Part shown: piece after piece, positions 10,635-19,760 of the stretch
How positions within the stretch are numbered: position 1 is the first letter of the stretch
Layout of the letters: the number at the start of each line of letters is the position of its first letter
Origin: Atriophallophorus winterbourni
Taxonomy: Eukaryota; Platyhelminthes; Trematoda; Plagiorchiida; Microphallidae
DNA: 64,000 nt
Reading direction: 5' to 3'
Assembly: GCA_013407085.1 (NCBI GenBank)
Contig: JACCGJ010008551.1
Span: forward strand, 40,099 to 104,098
Notes under the pieces: model-generated
Told to the model about the DNA's origin: nothing
Seen by the model: only the letters and a program-made list of their open reading frames with translations
Database searches by the model: none
Program-made: the position numbers and the translations under genes

Positions 10635-11319
10635 ACGGAAGCTGAATGCTTCCATCTACGAGCATCCGTCATATCTTGAAAATATCGTGGATGGACCGAG
10701 TGCCTAACGATGAAGTGGTTTCAAAAGCTTGGTCTACAGAGCGTGTTCCCCTTATACGCTCAGCTCCGCCTGCGGTGGCTTGGTCATGTCTATAGACTGG
10801 AAAAATGGTCGTATTCCGAAAGATGTACTCTAAGGTGAGTTGCAATTAGGAAGTAGATCATTGGGCTGACCTCGCTTGTGGTACAAAGACGTTTGCAAAA
10901 GAGATATGAAAGCGCTTGGCATCGACCCCGCGAGCTGGGAAGAACTTGCACTTGACCGCTCACTTTGGAGGCATTGTGTAAAGCGTCGTCTGCAAGCTGG
11001 GGCGGAGCAGATACAGCTCTTGGCTGCTGAACGCAGATCACGCCGCCGGCGTGTAACTGACGCCCTACAACAGAGTTCTGACCATCGTTGCAAGTGCTGC
11101 GGGAGAGATTGTTCCTCCCGAATCGGACTGTTTAGTCATTCAAAAAGCTGTAAAACATGAAATTCATGCGATTGTGATGTACATCCATGTTCGACATCGA
11201 CCGAAGGAGGCGACCACCACCAACAACAACAGAATTACAGCACAATTGAACCCCCGTGTTGTTACGAGATGACGCTGTGAAGGTTCTGCTAAGGCACGCA
11301 GAATAACGTTTTAACTTAC

Positions 11320-11596
11320 CAAGGCCATGGACGCTAATTCATCACCACCCAACGCTGAGAATGTGTAATACACCAGTGCGTGAGGTATACTCGCGTTGAC
11401 CCAGAGTCCCGAGGAGTACATCAGTCCTAGGCCAAATTGGCCACGAGGGTTGCCTTGAAGGGATAATTCCGTGAGCTCTGCGTGGGCACGAGGTAAGGAT
11501 TGAAAAAAATTCCAGCCCAGAAGAGTTCCGATGGCCACCCATTCGCGCGCTTTCAAATGACCGCGTTTAGCAGCTTCATGTAAAAACTGAAAGGCA
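11320..11596 (-). CDS. SEL1L: SEL1L exon 3: first Sel1 repeats
   Basis: The acceptor TTGGTTTTAG leaves one base (T) to complete the codon begun in exon 2; the donor is GTAAGT after MAL, phase 0. It encodes AFQFLHEAAKRGHLKAREW, then GNPRGQFGLGLMYSSGLWVN and ALVYYTFSALGGDELA, matching the Sel1 repeat with the YYTFGALGG block of SEL1L. A second AG at 11587-11588 would give a phase-0 start, but only the upstream AG fits the phase of exon 2. An SR2-like LINE tail lies only about 40 bp upstream of this acceptor (11637-11820). Confidence 0.9.
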
Positions 11597-11636
11597 CTAA
11601 AACCAAGAATGATAAGGTTTCAATTGAACTGGTTGT

Positions 11637-11820
11637 ATAAAAAAACAAGAAATCACTAAATCGCATGCAGCTAAATTACAAAACAAGCTGCTTCTTACAC
11701 ATTTGCTTTTGCATATTCCTCTTGCACGCAATTTCGCGAGTTTGCTCATCTGCTTTTCCTGCCCCATGTTGCTTGGCACTTTGTCTGGCTCCCGTCTTAT
11801 GCTTCATGATGATGATGATT
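11637..11820 (+). mobile_element. SR2-like LINE tail (subfamily C)
   Basis: It shares catgcagctaaattac, ggcactttgtctggctcc and cttcat(GAT)n with 1150-1344 and 10380-10634. It lies about 40 bp from the 3' splice site of SEL1L exon 3, opposite in strand to the gene. Confidence 0.65.
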
Positions 11821-11996
11821 CAGGGGAATTACATTGCGGCTGGAGGTAAATAGATATTGATACTCAATATGAAGGTAATACTTATCTGACGGCAGAAAAG
11901 GTGCCGCAGACAGGTTGCTGACTAACGGCAGCAACCAATAAGCATGGAGACCCGTGCAGCGGAGAAGCATTCCAATGCCTCATCAGATACAAGATT

Positions 11997-12340
11997 AGAC
12001 CGGTAGCATGTACCGAATACTTAACTCTCATACAACCATGAAAAATTCTAAGAGATGGGGAAGGGTGGGACTTAAATAGCAACGGATTCTATAGAAGAAT
12101 AAGCACAAACAAATTGGGATGAGGTGCTTACACCTCGAAGAGAACATGCATTCAATTAAGTTTCGTTAACAAGTAGAGCAACTTCAGCATGAAAGCTTCC
12201 TCGCGACTTTCATTGCCATGCACCATTGCAAGCTTTCCTCGTCACTCCACATGACAGCATACAAGGTTAAGCAAGCACGACAAGAATCTTAGTGTGAGAC
12301 ATCCATTGAACACGGTTTCGGGACATATCCCAAGCAATGA
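11997..12340 (-). mobile_element. SR2-like LINE 3' UTR (family B)
   Basis: Long parallel with 8093-8430, from ggtagcatgtaccgaatac through gagatggggaagggtgggac and the hairpin to gaacacggtttcgggacat. Confidence 0.6.
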
Positions 12341-12400
12341 GCACCGGAAAGCTAGAAGCATGTAAAAAATTTCTGTTAAACGTGTATGAACTATGAGTGT

Positions 12401-12642
12401 GCGCACGGATGTGAAATCGTGCAGTACTTTGTGCTGTGCGGCTAACACCGTGCTAAATTGATTGGTCAGAGCTGCATGCTGAAACAGGCTGGAGTCTGAC
12501 TACCATTGCTTGTTCTTTTTTTCTCCTCATATCTGTCTAGGCCTGGGCAACCTGACAGTATGTTTGGCCCACGTGCAGTCCTTGGTTGTGCGGCACTTTG
12601 CCTGGAGCAGGCTTGTGCTTTCATACATACATACATACATAA
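12401..12642 (+). mobile_element. SINE-like family A, sense, with clean (CATA)n tail
   Basis: It ends tttgcctggagcaggc, ttgtgctttcat and then four CATA units. It lies about 100 bp downstream of SEL1L exon 2 in the intron. Confidence 0.7.
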
Positions 12643-12747
12643 GTTCCGCAAAACATGGATTTGACCACAAGTTTATCACATAACTAAATTAGAAAATTTG
12701 AATGATGTTTAAATCGAGAAAAGTAAAGTTGCGAGAATTGAATTTAC

Positions 12748-12970
12748 ATTTTTCGCTTGTTCAATTGAGAGTCCGAATCGTTCAGAATTTGCATTCCGGC
12801 ATCGTAAAGTCGTTGTGCTATCGGAAAGTGTAACAAATCATTAGCTTCATTACCTTCAGGAGATTCCTGTTCAGCGGCAACTGTCGAAGTTGAATCGTCT
12901 TCAATTGGGGACGAATCGGTCTCAATGGGTGATTGAGGAGAATTTTCTTCTGTAGGAACATCTGGATCAT
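12748..12970 (-). CDS. SEL1L: SEL1L exon 2: acidic luminal linker and start of the first Sel1 helix
   Basis: The acceptor reads CACAACACAG. The exon starts in phase 1 and ends in phase 2 (AT before GTAAAT). It encodes a Ser/Thr/Asp/Glu-rich stretch (DPDVPTEENSPQSPIETD and so on) followed by AQRLYDAGMQILNDSDS and NKRK, which corresponds to the YQTGMKILNGSNKKSQKR region leading into the first Sel1 repeat of vertebrate SEL1L. The acidic linker replaces the position where vertebrates carry the fibronectin type II module. The two leftover bases plus the first base of exon 3 give Ile, so the junction reads KRKI-AFQFLHEAA. Confidence 0.85.
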
Positions 12971-13541
12971 CTGTGTTGTGAGCAAAGTTTAATAAAAGCG
13001 AGAGGATTCAAATGGCAACAAATATTTAAAACAAGGAACTTGCTAACGATGGTACAAAACATATCTTCAAATGACCAGAATAGCAAGCAGTGAACTTGAT
13101 AATGAGTTTCGTGAAATACAGTTAACACGGTGCGTAAACAGCATTTGTCCGAAACCCATAAACTTTCTTCATCATCCAGGTTTTACATATGTGCAATAAG
13201 ATTACACGAAGTGTTGCTTTGTTTACTCTGTTCTTGGTGTCAGTGAGGAACCACACTAATGCCATAGATGAGCTTATTTACAAAGCGCTATCGTCTCTTT
13301 ACAAATGCGAAAGGACATCTCGGCACTTGAACAAGAATTACGATTAATACGAGTGGGTAAAGCAGTCAACAGTATCCCAAGTTTCACATTGTTGAGAATT
13401 AATACTATTTTTGCAGGGCTATATACTGTAACAAAACTTTTCATATACGCTCCAAAGAAATCTGCGAATTGATAAAACAACTGGTATGGTCAAAATCGGA
13501 AAGTTTTGTATCACAGCCTAACGGAATACCGGGCGACAATA

Positions 13542-13765
13542 TACATGTATGTATGGATGAAATCACAAGCCTGATCCAGGAAATGTGCCGCACAGTCATA
13601 GACTGCAGTGTGCTAAGATACTGTCAGGTTGCCCAGGCCTAGACAGATATGAGGAAGGAAAATAACAGTAGCAGTGAGACTCCAGCAGCTCAGTACCGGT
13701 CGCCAATAAATTAAGCACAGTGTTAGCTGCTCAGCACAGAATGCTCCCCGATTGAACATTCGTGA
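13542..13765 (-). mobile_element. SINE-like family A, minus
   Basis: It has a (TGTA)n tail at the left, then gaaatcacaagcctgatcc and the family body to gcacagaatgctcc. Confidence 0.65.
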
Positions 13766-13884
13766 ATGGAAAATGTGGGTGACTGTAAATCTGCATAATT
13801 TTGCACAAAATTGAAAATCAATGTGGAAAACTGGTACACTTTTCGAAAACCAGAGACGTTTTGGATGACAGGCGAGAAGATGTG

Positions 13885-13920
13885 ATGTGAAACCACAAGC
13901 CTGATCCAGGCAAAGTACCC
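13885..13920 (-). mobile_element. Family A tail scrap
   Basis: About 35 bp of the family A 3' end (gaaaccacaagcctgatcc). SR2-like LINE coding sequence starts directly after it. Confidence 0.5.
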
Positions 13921-15997
13921 CACATGGAGATCCCCCTCGACAGGACTCTGGACACAAATTGATCACATTGCGATCAGTTATCGATGGCGTTCCAGTGTGC
14001 AAGACTGCAGATCATATTGGTCGACCTGCCTATCATCAGACCACGCGTTAGTCTGTGCAAACTTAACTATGCGTTTCAGCGGATCGCGTAAGAAAAATAT
14101 CACGAGGCTGGATACGCTTAAACTATCAGATAGAGCAGTGGCAGAGAACTATCTAACGGCCCTATCTAATGCACTTGGACCCCATCCTGATAATATTGAG
14201 GAGAATTGGGCTCAAATCCAAAGCGCAATGTATCATGCTGGCCTGGAAAGCTGTGGAACATCCAAGCGAACAGATTCCAACTGGATATCTGCTGCTACAG
14301 CCAAATTAATTGACCAACAGCGTTCCTTACCTCCGGGGAAAGATATGATGAACAGCGCAGGAAAATTCGCCACCAGTTGAAGACCAGCCTCAAAACGGAC
14401 CGAGAATCATGGTGGGAAGAGCGGGCAAGCGAGATGGAAGCAGCCCAATCAGTTGGCAACACCCGCAAAATGTTCCAGCTTATACGCTCCACGGGACCCC
14501 GAATGCCTAGCGTGAGCGAACTCATCACGGATGCAGATGGGTCGTTGATTACCAACAGAGAAAGGCGAATGGACCGCTGGAGGGAACATTTCGCTAGCCA
14601 ATTCAATCAACCGCGACCACCCTCTGTTGCTCAGCCCAGTCTCTCCACCACTCAGTGGCCGGCCCCATAGGGACCACCTACAGAGGCAGAAATTCGCTCA
14701 CACATAATGAAGCTTAGACGACGCAAGGCCCCTGGTTTAGACGAGCTACCAGCCGAACTATTCGTTGAAGGTGTCGACGTTTTGTGCAGTGAGCTGTCAG
14801 TGCTCTTCGGAAAGATCTGGAACGAGGAAACCATACCCAGCGCGTGGGGACCGTCAGCCATCGTCCCAGTATTCAAGAAAGGGTCGAGGAAAGAGTGCAG
14901 GATGTCCGATCTCCCCATTCCTATTTAACTTTGCGATTGACGATGTCATGCAGGCAGCAACAGCCCAGGTACCGAATTGTGGGATCGACCTGCTCCCCGG
15001 TCGACGAGTTATGGATCTGGACTATGCTGACGACATTGCCTCCTCGGAGAGGATGCTTGCGCCATACAAAGCGCTTTGGATCTACTCGTTGATCAGTTGT
15101 CGCTGTATGGATTACATTTCTCTCCGTCAAAATGCAAAGTGTTCCTACATGATTGGACAGACCCAACACTTGATTTGACGATCGAAAACCATAAACTGGA
15201 AGTGACTGACAGATTCACCTACCTAGGGAGCTGCATCACCACTGGGGGCGATATCGAAGCTGAAATCACAGCACGGATTGCAAGAGCACGCCATGCTTTC
15301 GCGGGGCTACGGTATCTGTGGCGCCGACGCGATGTTGGATTACGCTTGAAGGGCAGAGTGTACCAGGCCACCGTACGAGCAGTTCTACTGTATGGCTGCG
15401 AGACGTGGACGCTGCGACAAGCCGATAGTCAACGATTATCGACGTTTGATCATCGCTGCCTGCGGAGTATAGCTCGTTTAAGCTGGCAACAGAAAGTCAA
15501 AAATGATGACGTCAGGAGGGCAGTCCTCGGCGATCGCTCTGTGCCACTCTCCGATCATATATCCATGTGCCAGCTGAGATGGCTGGGGCACGTTCTCCGT
15601 ATGGATGAGCGACGCCTTCCTCGCCTAGCTCTTTTTGCTCTCGCTGGACCTGATTGGAAACGTCGCCGTGGCGGACAAAGGAATACCTGGCGGAAGACCC
15701 TCAAGCGTCTAACAGCCCCACTAGCCATCGTGGGAACATCGCGCTTACCCGGGTGGGGTCCAAAGGACCGTGAAGATATGTGGCTGATAACACTCAGTGT
15801 GATGGCAACAGAAAGGAACCAGTGGCGAGAATCCTGCCGTGCTTGTGTTCCCGTTTATCAATGACCCTCCCCATCCCTTATTCCAAAAAAGACAAAAAAT
15901 CCCCCCCCTCTTTTTTTTCTTTCATCATGTACCTTCTTCATGGTATACTTGTTGGCACATCGTCTGTAAAGACTTGTGTGATAATAATAATAATATA
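13921..15997 (+). mobile_element. SR2/RTE-like LINE, 5'-truncated, with an internal RT deletion
   Basis: It starts inside the endonuclease (TWRSPSTGLWTQIDHIAISY, then SSDHALVC). Linker and RT follow: MKLRRRKAPGLDELPAELF, AIVPVFKKGSRKEC, then a jump to GCPISPFLFNFAIDDVMQ. Relative to the copy at 46-49.8 kb about 400 bp are missing, including the first catalytic Asp motif. LDYADDIA remains. The C-terminal part 15076-15864 is one open frame with FTYLGSCITTGGDIEAEI, LLYGCETWTLR, RWLGHVLRMDERRLPR and RLPGWGPKD. The 3' UTR ends gtctgtaaagac, ttgtg and (ATA)n. Several frame changes (near 14380, 14920, 15076) make it non-functional. Confidence 0.82.
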
Positions 15998-16005
15998 CCG
16001 CACAG

Positions 16006-16540
16006 TCAGAGACTGGTTCCAAAGGTTGTCATAGCCGGGGGTGGCAGCGGGGATAAGCTGCCACTGTTTATAAAATGCTCCATTATGGTGCGCGTCTCAA
16101 ATAGCCTCCGACAACTAAGTCCAGCTTCTGGCCTGTATGAGTGGCTCCCCGAGCCCGGCGGAACTGCATCTACCAACAGGAGAACGGGCGAGAGTGAGTG
16201 ACTTCCGCCTGAAAACCAGTTTCTTTCGGGCAGATGGAGCTCGTTAACCTGGGAGGGCATTTCATATAAGGGAAGGAAAAGCCTGATTTTACTTCCCCTG
16301 CCTTGCTGGATACCCCGTCACGGGAAAGGCTTCGGGAGAAAACGTTGAGGAAAAACCTGGAACAGAGTCTGGTAGACGGTTAGTTAGTGCACATCACCTC
16401 TTTCTGGCAACTCCCTGCTGCCTTGCAGGTCGCACTTGGTTGTGCAAAGGCTCGAGAACAAACGCCGAGTGGTGACGGGGACGCCGCTTTGTACACAAAT
16501 TCCCAGGAATCTTCATTCAAGCCGACTCATCCTCCAGGAG
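16006..16540 (+). repeat. Repeat D extended: probable LINE 5' UTR-type sequence
   Basis: It shares 16014-16140 with 443-556. The rest (gagcccggcggaac, gacttccgcctg, ccctgccttgctgg, ggcttcggg) is GC-richer than its surroundings. I read it as leader sequence of an SR2-like element, but no reading frame supports this. Confidence 0.35.
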
Positions 16541-16795
16541 ATATATGTATGTATGAAAGAACAAGCCTGATCCAGGCAAAGTGCCGCACAGTCATAGACT
16601 GCACATGGGCTAAGATACTGTCAGGTTGCCCAGGCCTAGCCAGATATGAGAAAGAAAAAACAGGAAATGGTAATGAGACTCCAGCGTCTTTCAGCATGCA
16701 GCACACTACCTCTGGCCAATCAATTTAGCACGGTGTTCGCTGCACAGCACAAAGTATTGCACGATTGCACATCCGTGCAACATTGCACATCCGAG
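16541..16795 (-). mobile_element. SINE-like family A, minus, nearly full length
   Basis: It has a left-facing (TATG)n tail, the stem-loop gcctgatccaggc and the full body to ttgcacatccgtgc. Confidence 0.7.
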
Positions 16796-17684
16796 ATAGT
16801 CGCACACAAGACAAGACAGTCAGAGACTGCACGTGGGCTGAGATGTGCAGTCTACGATTGTAGGGCACTTTATCTCGCGAGACTTGTGGTTTCATAAGTA
16901 AAAATATATACATCATCTAAACAAGGAGCGCTTGTATGCCACTGTTGGATAAGGCTGGTACGACCAACCTGTTCGAAGCATGTGTCCAAACACATTCCTC
17001 CACTGTTTCAAGCGCATGCGGATCCTGATCTTACTGTCTCTAACTGATGAGTGCAAACAGCACGAAACCGGTCGTGGGGTGTGTGACGGAAAAGCATGCA
17101 AATGAATATAAATCATGTATTAAAAGTATTTAAGCACGCAATGTTAAAAAAGCTTTAGGTTCGTATATGCCGAGCTTCAAAAAATTCAGGTCAGTCGCTT
17201 ATTACACTTGAAGATGGCAATGTTTAAACGTTGAGGGAGTAATAAAACGATGGAAAAAGACCAGCAGTAGGCCATTTTGCGTACCCGCCCCAACGTAAGC
17301 AGCAAGTAAGGCGATTTACGGGGGGCGACGGCTGATGCACAATGAACTTATATTTAGCTGTCATTGTCAGGGTTGTATGTGGGCTGGGATACTGCCCAGC
17401 AATAAACTATAATTCATTTATGTGAAAAGAATGAGAAAGCAGAACCTTACGCAGTTTCGTCCTCGGTCTGCGCTACGACCTTTCGCTAATCTGTCCCATT
17501 ATACTGTGTTCGGTATAATGGAAAGTCAAAAACCCACTGTCATGATCTCAAGCTTAAAAACGTAAGACCATGCCACTGCGTTTTGGGCAGGCATCGAGTT
17601 TCAAACCTACGGAACGCGTTGCCGCATGAGGCATCTGCGAAGGATTCGGAGTCAGTTTGAGCAGCTTGTAGACAATGCATTGTC

Positions 17685-17913
17685 ACCAATGTGCAATCAA
17701 GCAGAACTTTTGTGCTGTGGGGTTAAAACCATGCTAAACTGATTTGTCACCGGTAGTGAGCTGCATGCTAAAACACGCTGGAGTCTTACTGCTAATGTTA
17801 TTTTCCTTTCCCATATCTGTCTTCGCTTGGGCAACCTGACAGTATCTTAGTCCACATGCAGTCTATGACTGTGCGGCACAGCCTGAATCAGACAAGTGTT
17901 TTCATACATACAT
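17685..17913 (+). mobile_element. SINE-like family A, sense
   Basis: It ends gtgttttcatacatacat. The stem-loop is imperfect (gcctgaatcagac). Confidence 0.6.
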
Positions 17914-18097
17914 TGTCAATCAACAAGATGGACCACAATGTACAAGATATCTTCTTAACCCTAGCTTGACCCTCACTCATCCAATCAAAACTGTAGAAAG
18001 GCTAATGAAATTATTACTACCAATACATGGCAAGTGTGCTTTTTTCTTTTAAATGTTGCTTACCCTTACGTTTCGGATTTATTGAAAAGTGGCACAG

Positions 18098-18192
18098 GTA
18101 TGGTATGAAAGCGCAAGCCTGATCCAGGCAAAGTGACGCACAGTCAGAGACTACACCTGGGCGATATTATTGTCAGGTTTCCCAGACCTAGT
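18098..18192 (-). mobile_element. SINE-like family A, minus, truncated
   Basis: The 3' half only, with gcgcaagcctgatccaggc and the start of gttgcccag (here gtttcccag). Confidence 0.6.
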
Positions 18193-18723
18193 GGCATAGG
18201 ACCGGTCGACAAAAGGGCAGTGGTGAGACAGCGCCATTGAAAGCAACAGCTGACAGTTCAAGGAATAAGAGGAAATTTGTAAAATATAATGCGTGGCCCA
18301 CATGTAAGACCAATCCTTCAGAAGGAACTGCAGTTGCGTACTCACTGCACGACAAGAGAGTGCAGTGAACTGAAACAGGTGCAGTGTTATGTAGCTTTGG
18401 TAATGAAATAATTGAGGAAAGAGGAATATTGAGCAAAAGTGAGCTACTTCCCACTCAATCCTAGCTAAGTACGATTTGACAAGGCAATAATTGTCCAAGA
18501 ATAAATGGGATTTACTGCGAAGTTTTCAAGTCCACAACAACTGCCAGAGTCAAACGCCTTATGTAGCCGCAGGAAAGCAAATGTTGGAGTATAAAAACCA
18601 AATTCACTGAATTCACATAGAAATTCTACCTTCGGAATGTTTACTCAGAAACAATTGTGGTTATTGAGACGGAAGATACGTTGAGGCATACACTTGACAT
18701 CTACATACTGCAATTTCGTATCA

Positions 18724-18905
18724 TATGGTATGAAAGCACAAGCCTGATCCAGGCAAAGTGCCGCACGGTCAGAGACTGCACATTGGCGATATTATGTATG
18801 TATGCATGAAATCACAAGTCTGATCCAGGCAAAGTGCCGCACAGTAAGCGACTGCACATGGGCTAAGATACTGTCAGGTTGCCCAGGCCTAGACAGATAT
18901 GTGGA
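18724..18905 (-). mobile_element. Two family A tails in tandem
   Basis: A 70-bp truncated copy (18724-18793) is followed directly by a second (18794-18905) with its own (TATG)n tail. Both show gcctgatccaggc or gtctgatccaggc. Confidence 0.6.
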
Positions 18906-19162
18906 GGGATATAGAACAAGAATTGGTAGCGAATTCAATTTGAAAACATGGTTGGACATTTGGGATTTAGATGATAGTCAGAATCATTGGAAACACTAAA
19001 AATTTGTGATGGAAATAGATAAATCATGGCTTTTACTAAATATGCACAGTTATACTGAATCGATAAGCTTGAAATTTAAAGAGTATAGATGTCAAAATTG
19101 TGTGGTTTTTAGCTGGAAAACGCTTCCATCGATTTAAACTGCATACAAAATACGAAACACAC

Positions 19163-19265
19163 CTTTCGCGGTAATACTTTTCTCATCTTGAGTGAGAACG
19201 TTCGCAACGAAGAGAAAAAGAATAATACAAGCGAGTATCCGACAGATAGGGGCGATAAGCGACAT
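19163..19265 (-). CDS. SEL1L: SEL1L exon 1: start codon and signal peptide
   Basis: The exon opens with ATG at 19265-19263 and codes 34 residues plus one base. It reads MSLIAPICRIL followed by a hydrophobic run (ACIILFLFVANVL) and then polar TQDEKSITAK, a typical secretory signal peptide for an ER-lumen protein. It ends GCG AAA G before a GTGTGT donor, phase 1. Exon 2 begins with two bases that complete an Asp codon, so the joint reads AK-DDPDVP. The link to exon 2 is inferred from phase, strand and the need for a signal peptide; the intron would be about 6.2 kb. A TATA-like motif 13 nt upstream of the ATG is too close to be a useful promoter call. Confidence 0.78.
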
Positions 19266-19324
19266 GCCCAATCTAATTATTTATATTTCGCGGGCTAACT
19301 TACGCACACGCTTCCAAGGTCTTC

Positions 19325-19465
19325 AGCTCAGTTCAGCATCAGTTATAGTAGTTCAGTTCAGTTTCGCACAGGACAGTAACTGGCTAACCAACCAATCAAG
19401 CGTCTGAAATTTCTTCATGTAGAAAGCTGCAGAGAAACACCCACCACTTTATAATTCTTGGCGCC
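19325..19465 (+). repeat. Repeat S (ttcagttcag...caggacagta), copy upstream of SEL1L
   Basis: The segment with cacaggacagtaactggc and ccaatcaagcgtc recurs at 25640, 26115 (inverted), 28805, 35855 and 41810. It probably belongs to the 5' region of a CR1-like LINE, but this is an inference. This copy ends about 60-70 bp upstream of the SEL1L start codon. Confidence 0.5.
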
Positions 19466-19558
19466 AAGTTTAAATTTTGTTTCGACGTGGACAAATTTTT
19501 GTTTAAAGTCAGATTTTTATTAATAAGTAGTATATGACGTTCGAAAAGCAGGACAGAA

Positions 19559-19601
19559 GCACACGACCGGTTTCGCGGTTATTGCCGCTCATCAGGTGTG
19601 C
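19559..19601 (-). ncRNA. Type I hammerhead ribozyme, Penelope-type
   Basis: On the minus strand a 6-bp helix I (gcacac / gtgtgc) encloses CTGATGA, then helix II (gcgg / ccgc around CAATAA), then GAAA, a very short helix III (ACCGGT) and the cleavage triplet GTC. All conserved core positions of the hammerhead are present. Short helix III type I hammerheads are known from Penelope-like retroelements of flatworms and other animals, and the tandem repeat around it fits that origin. It lies on the same strand as SEL1L, 294 nt upstream of the start codon. Confidence 0.82.
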
Positions 19602-19716
19602 GTATCCGTGACCTTTTTGACTTTGTGCTAAACCCATTTATTTGCGATTTCGAGGATAAATCCTCATTTGCAAATTGAAATTTAGCGTAATCTAAGTCCC
19701 AAAATGCAGCGAGCAA

Positions 19717-19760
19717 GCACACGTAAAGGTTTCGCGGTTATTGCCGCTTATCAGGTGTGC
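19717..19760 (-). ncRNA. Decayed second copy of the hammerhead ribozyme
   Basis: This has the same helix I (gcacac / gtgtgc) and identical helix II as the copy 158 bp away. The core reads CTGATAA instead of CTGATGA, and the helix III-cleavage segment is CTTTAC instead of CGGTC. Both changes hit essential positions, so self-cleavage is not expected. Confidence 0.65.

Larger units (their letters stand above)
9300..11233 (+). mobile_element. Non-LTR LINE with C-terminal zinc finger, 5'-truncated and carrying two insertions
   Basis: The RT core begins near 9360: LRQLQEECREQRMPLYAVFI, DLTKAFD, then a frame break, RRGVKQECVLAPTLF, DLLFADGAAF (FADD changed to FADG) and FTYLGSTIA. Family A (10046-10212) and an SR2-like tail (10380-10634) interrupt it. 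The C-terminus at 10876-11160 carries KDVCKRDMKALGIDP, LDRSLWRHCVK and a CKCCGRDC - GLFSHSKSC zinc finger, the usual end of this LINE type. The 3' end is (CCA)(CAA)n. The endonuclease domain is missing, and it is inside the SEL1L intron between exons 3 and 4. Confidence 0.72.
33..19265 (-). other. SEL1L: SEL1L gene span, start codon to last visible exon (10 exons, 3' end outside window)
   Basis: This is the only clear host gene. SEL1L is the ER-membrane adaptor that links luminal substrates to the HRD1 ubiquitin ligase for ER-associated degradation. Ten exons join with GT-AG introns: 19265-19163, 12970-12748, 11596-11320, 9051-8611, 6863-6632, 6553-6405, 6323-6158, 4226-4152, 2238-2066 and 164-33. 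Their sum is 1971 nt, 657 codons, with all nine junction phases compatible. The order of Sel1 repeats follows human SEL1L (794 residues, recalled) up to about residue 720. Unlike vertebrate SEL1L, no fibronectin type II module is visible between signal peptide and repeats. The transmembrane segment is expected left of position 33. Introns range from 78 bp to about 6.2 kb and are filled with retroposons. Confidence 0.9.

Noticed and set aside
11587..11588. Alternative AG acceptor for SEL1L exon 3
   Set aside because: It would start in phase 0, but exon 2 ends in phase 2; only 11597-11598 keeps the frame.
11960..12000. Second CTGATGAG on the minus strand, possible hammerhead
   Set aside because: It is followed by no GAAA and no helix I partner; it is part of an ordinary repeat.
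19278..19285. TATA-like motif upstream of the SEL1L ATG
   Set aside because: It is only 13 nt from the start codon, too close to direct transcription of this start.
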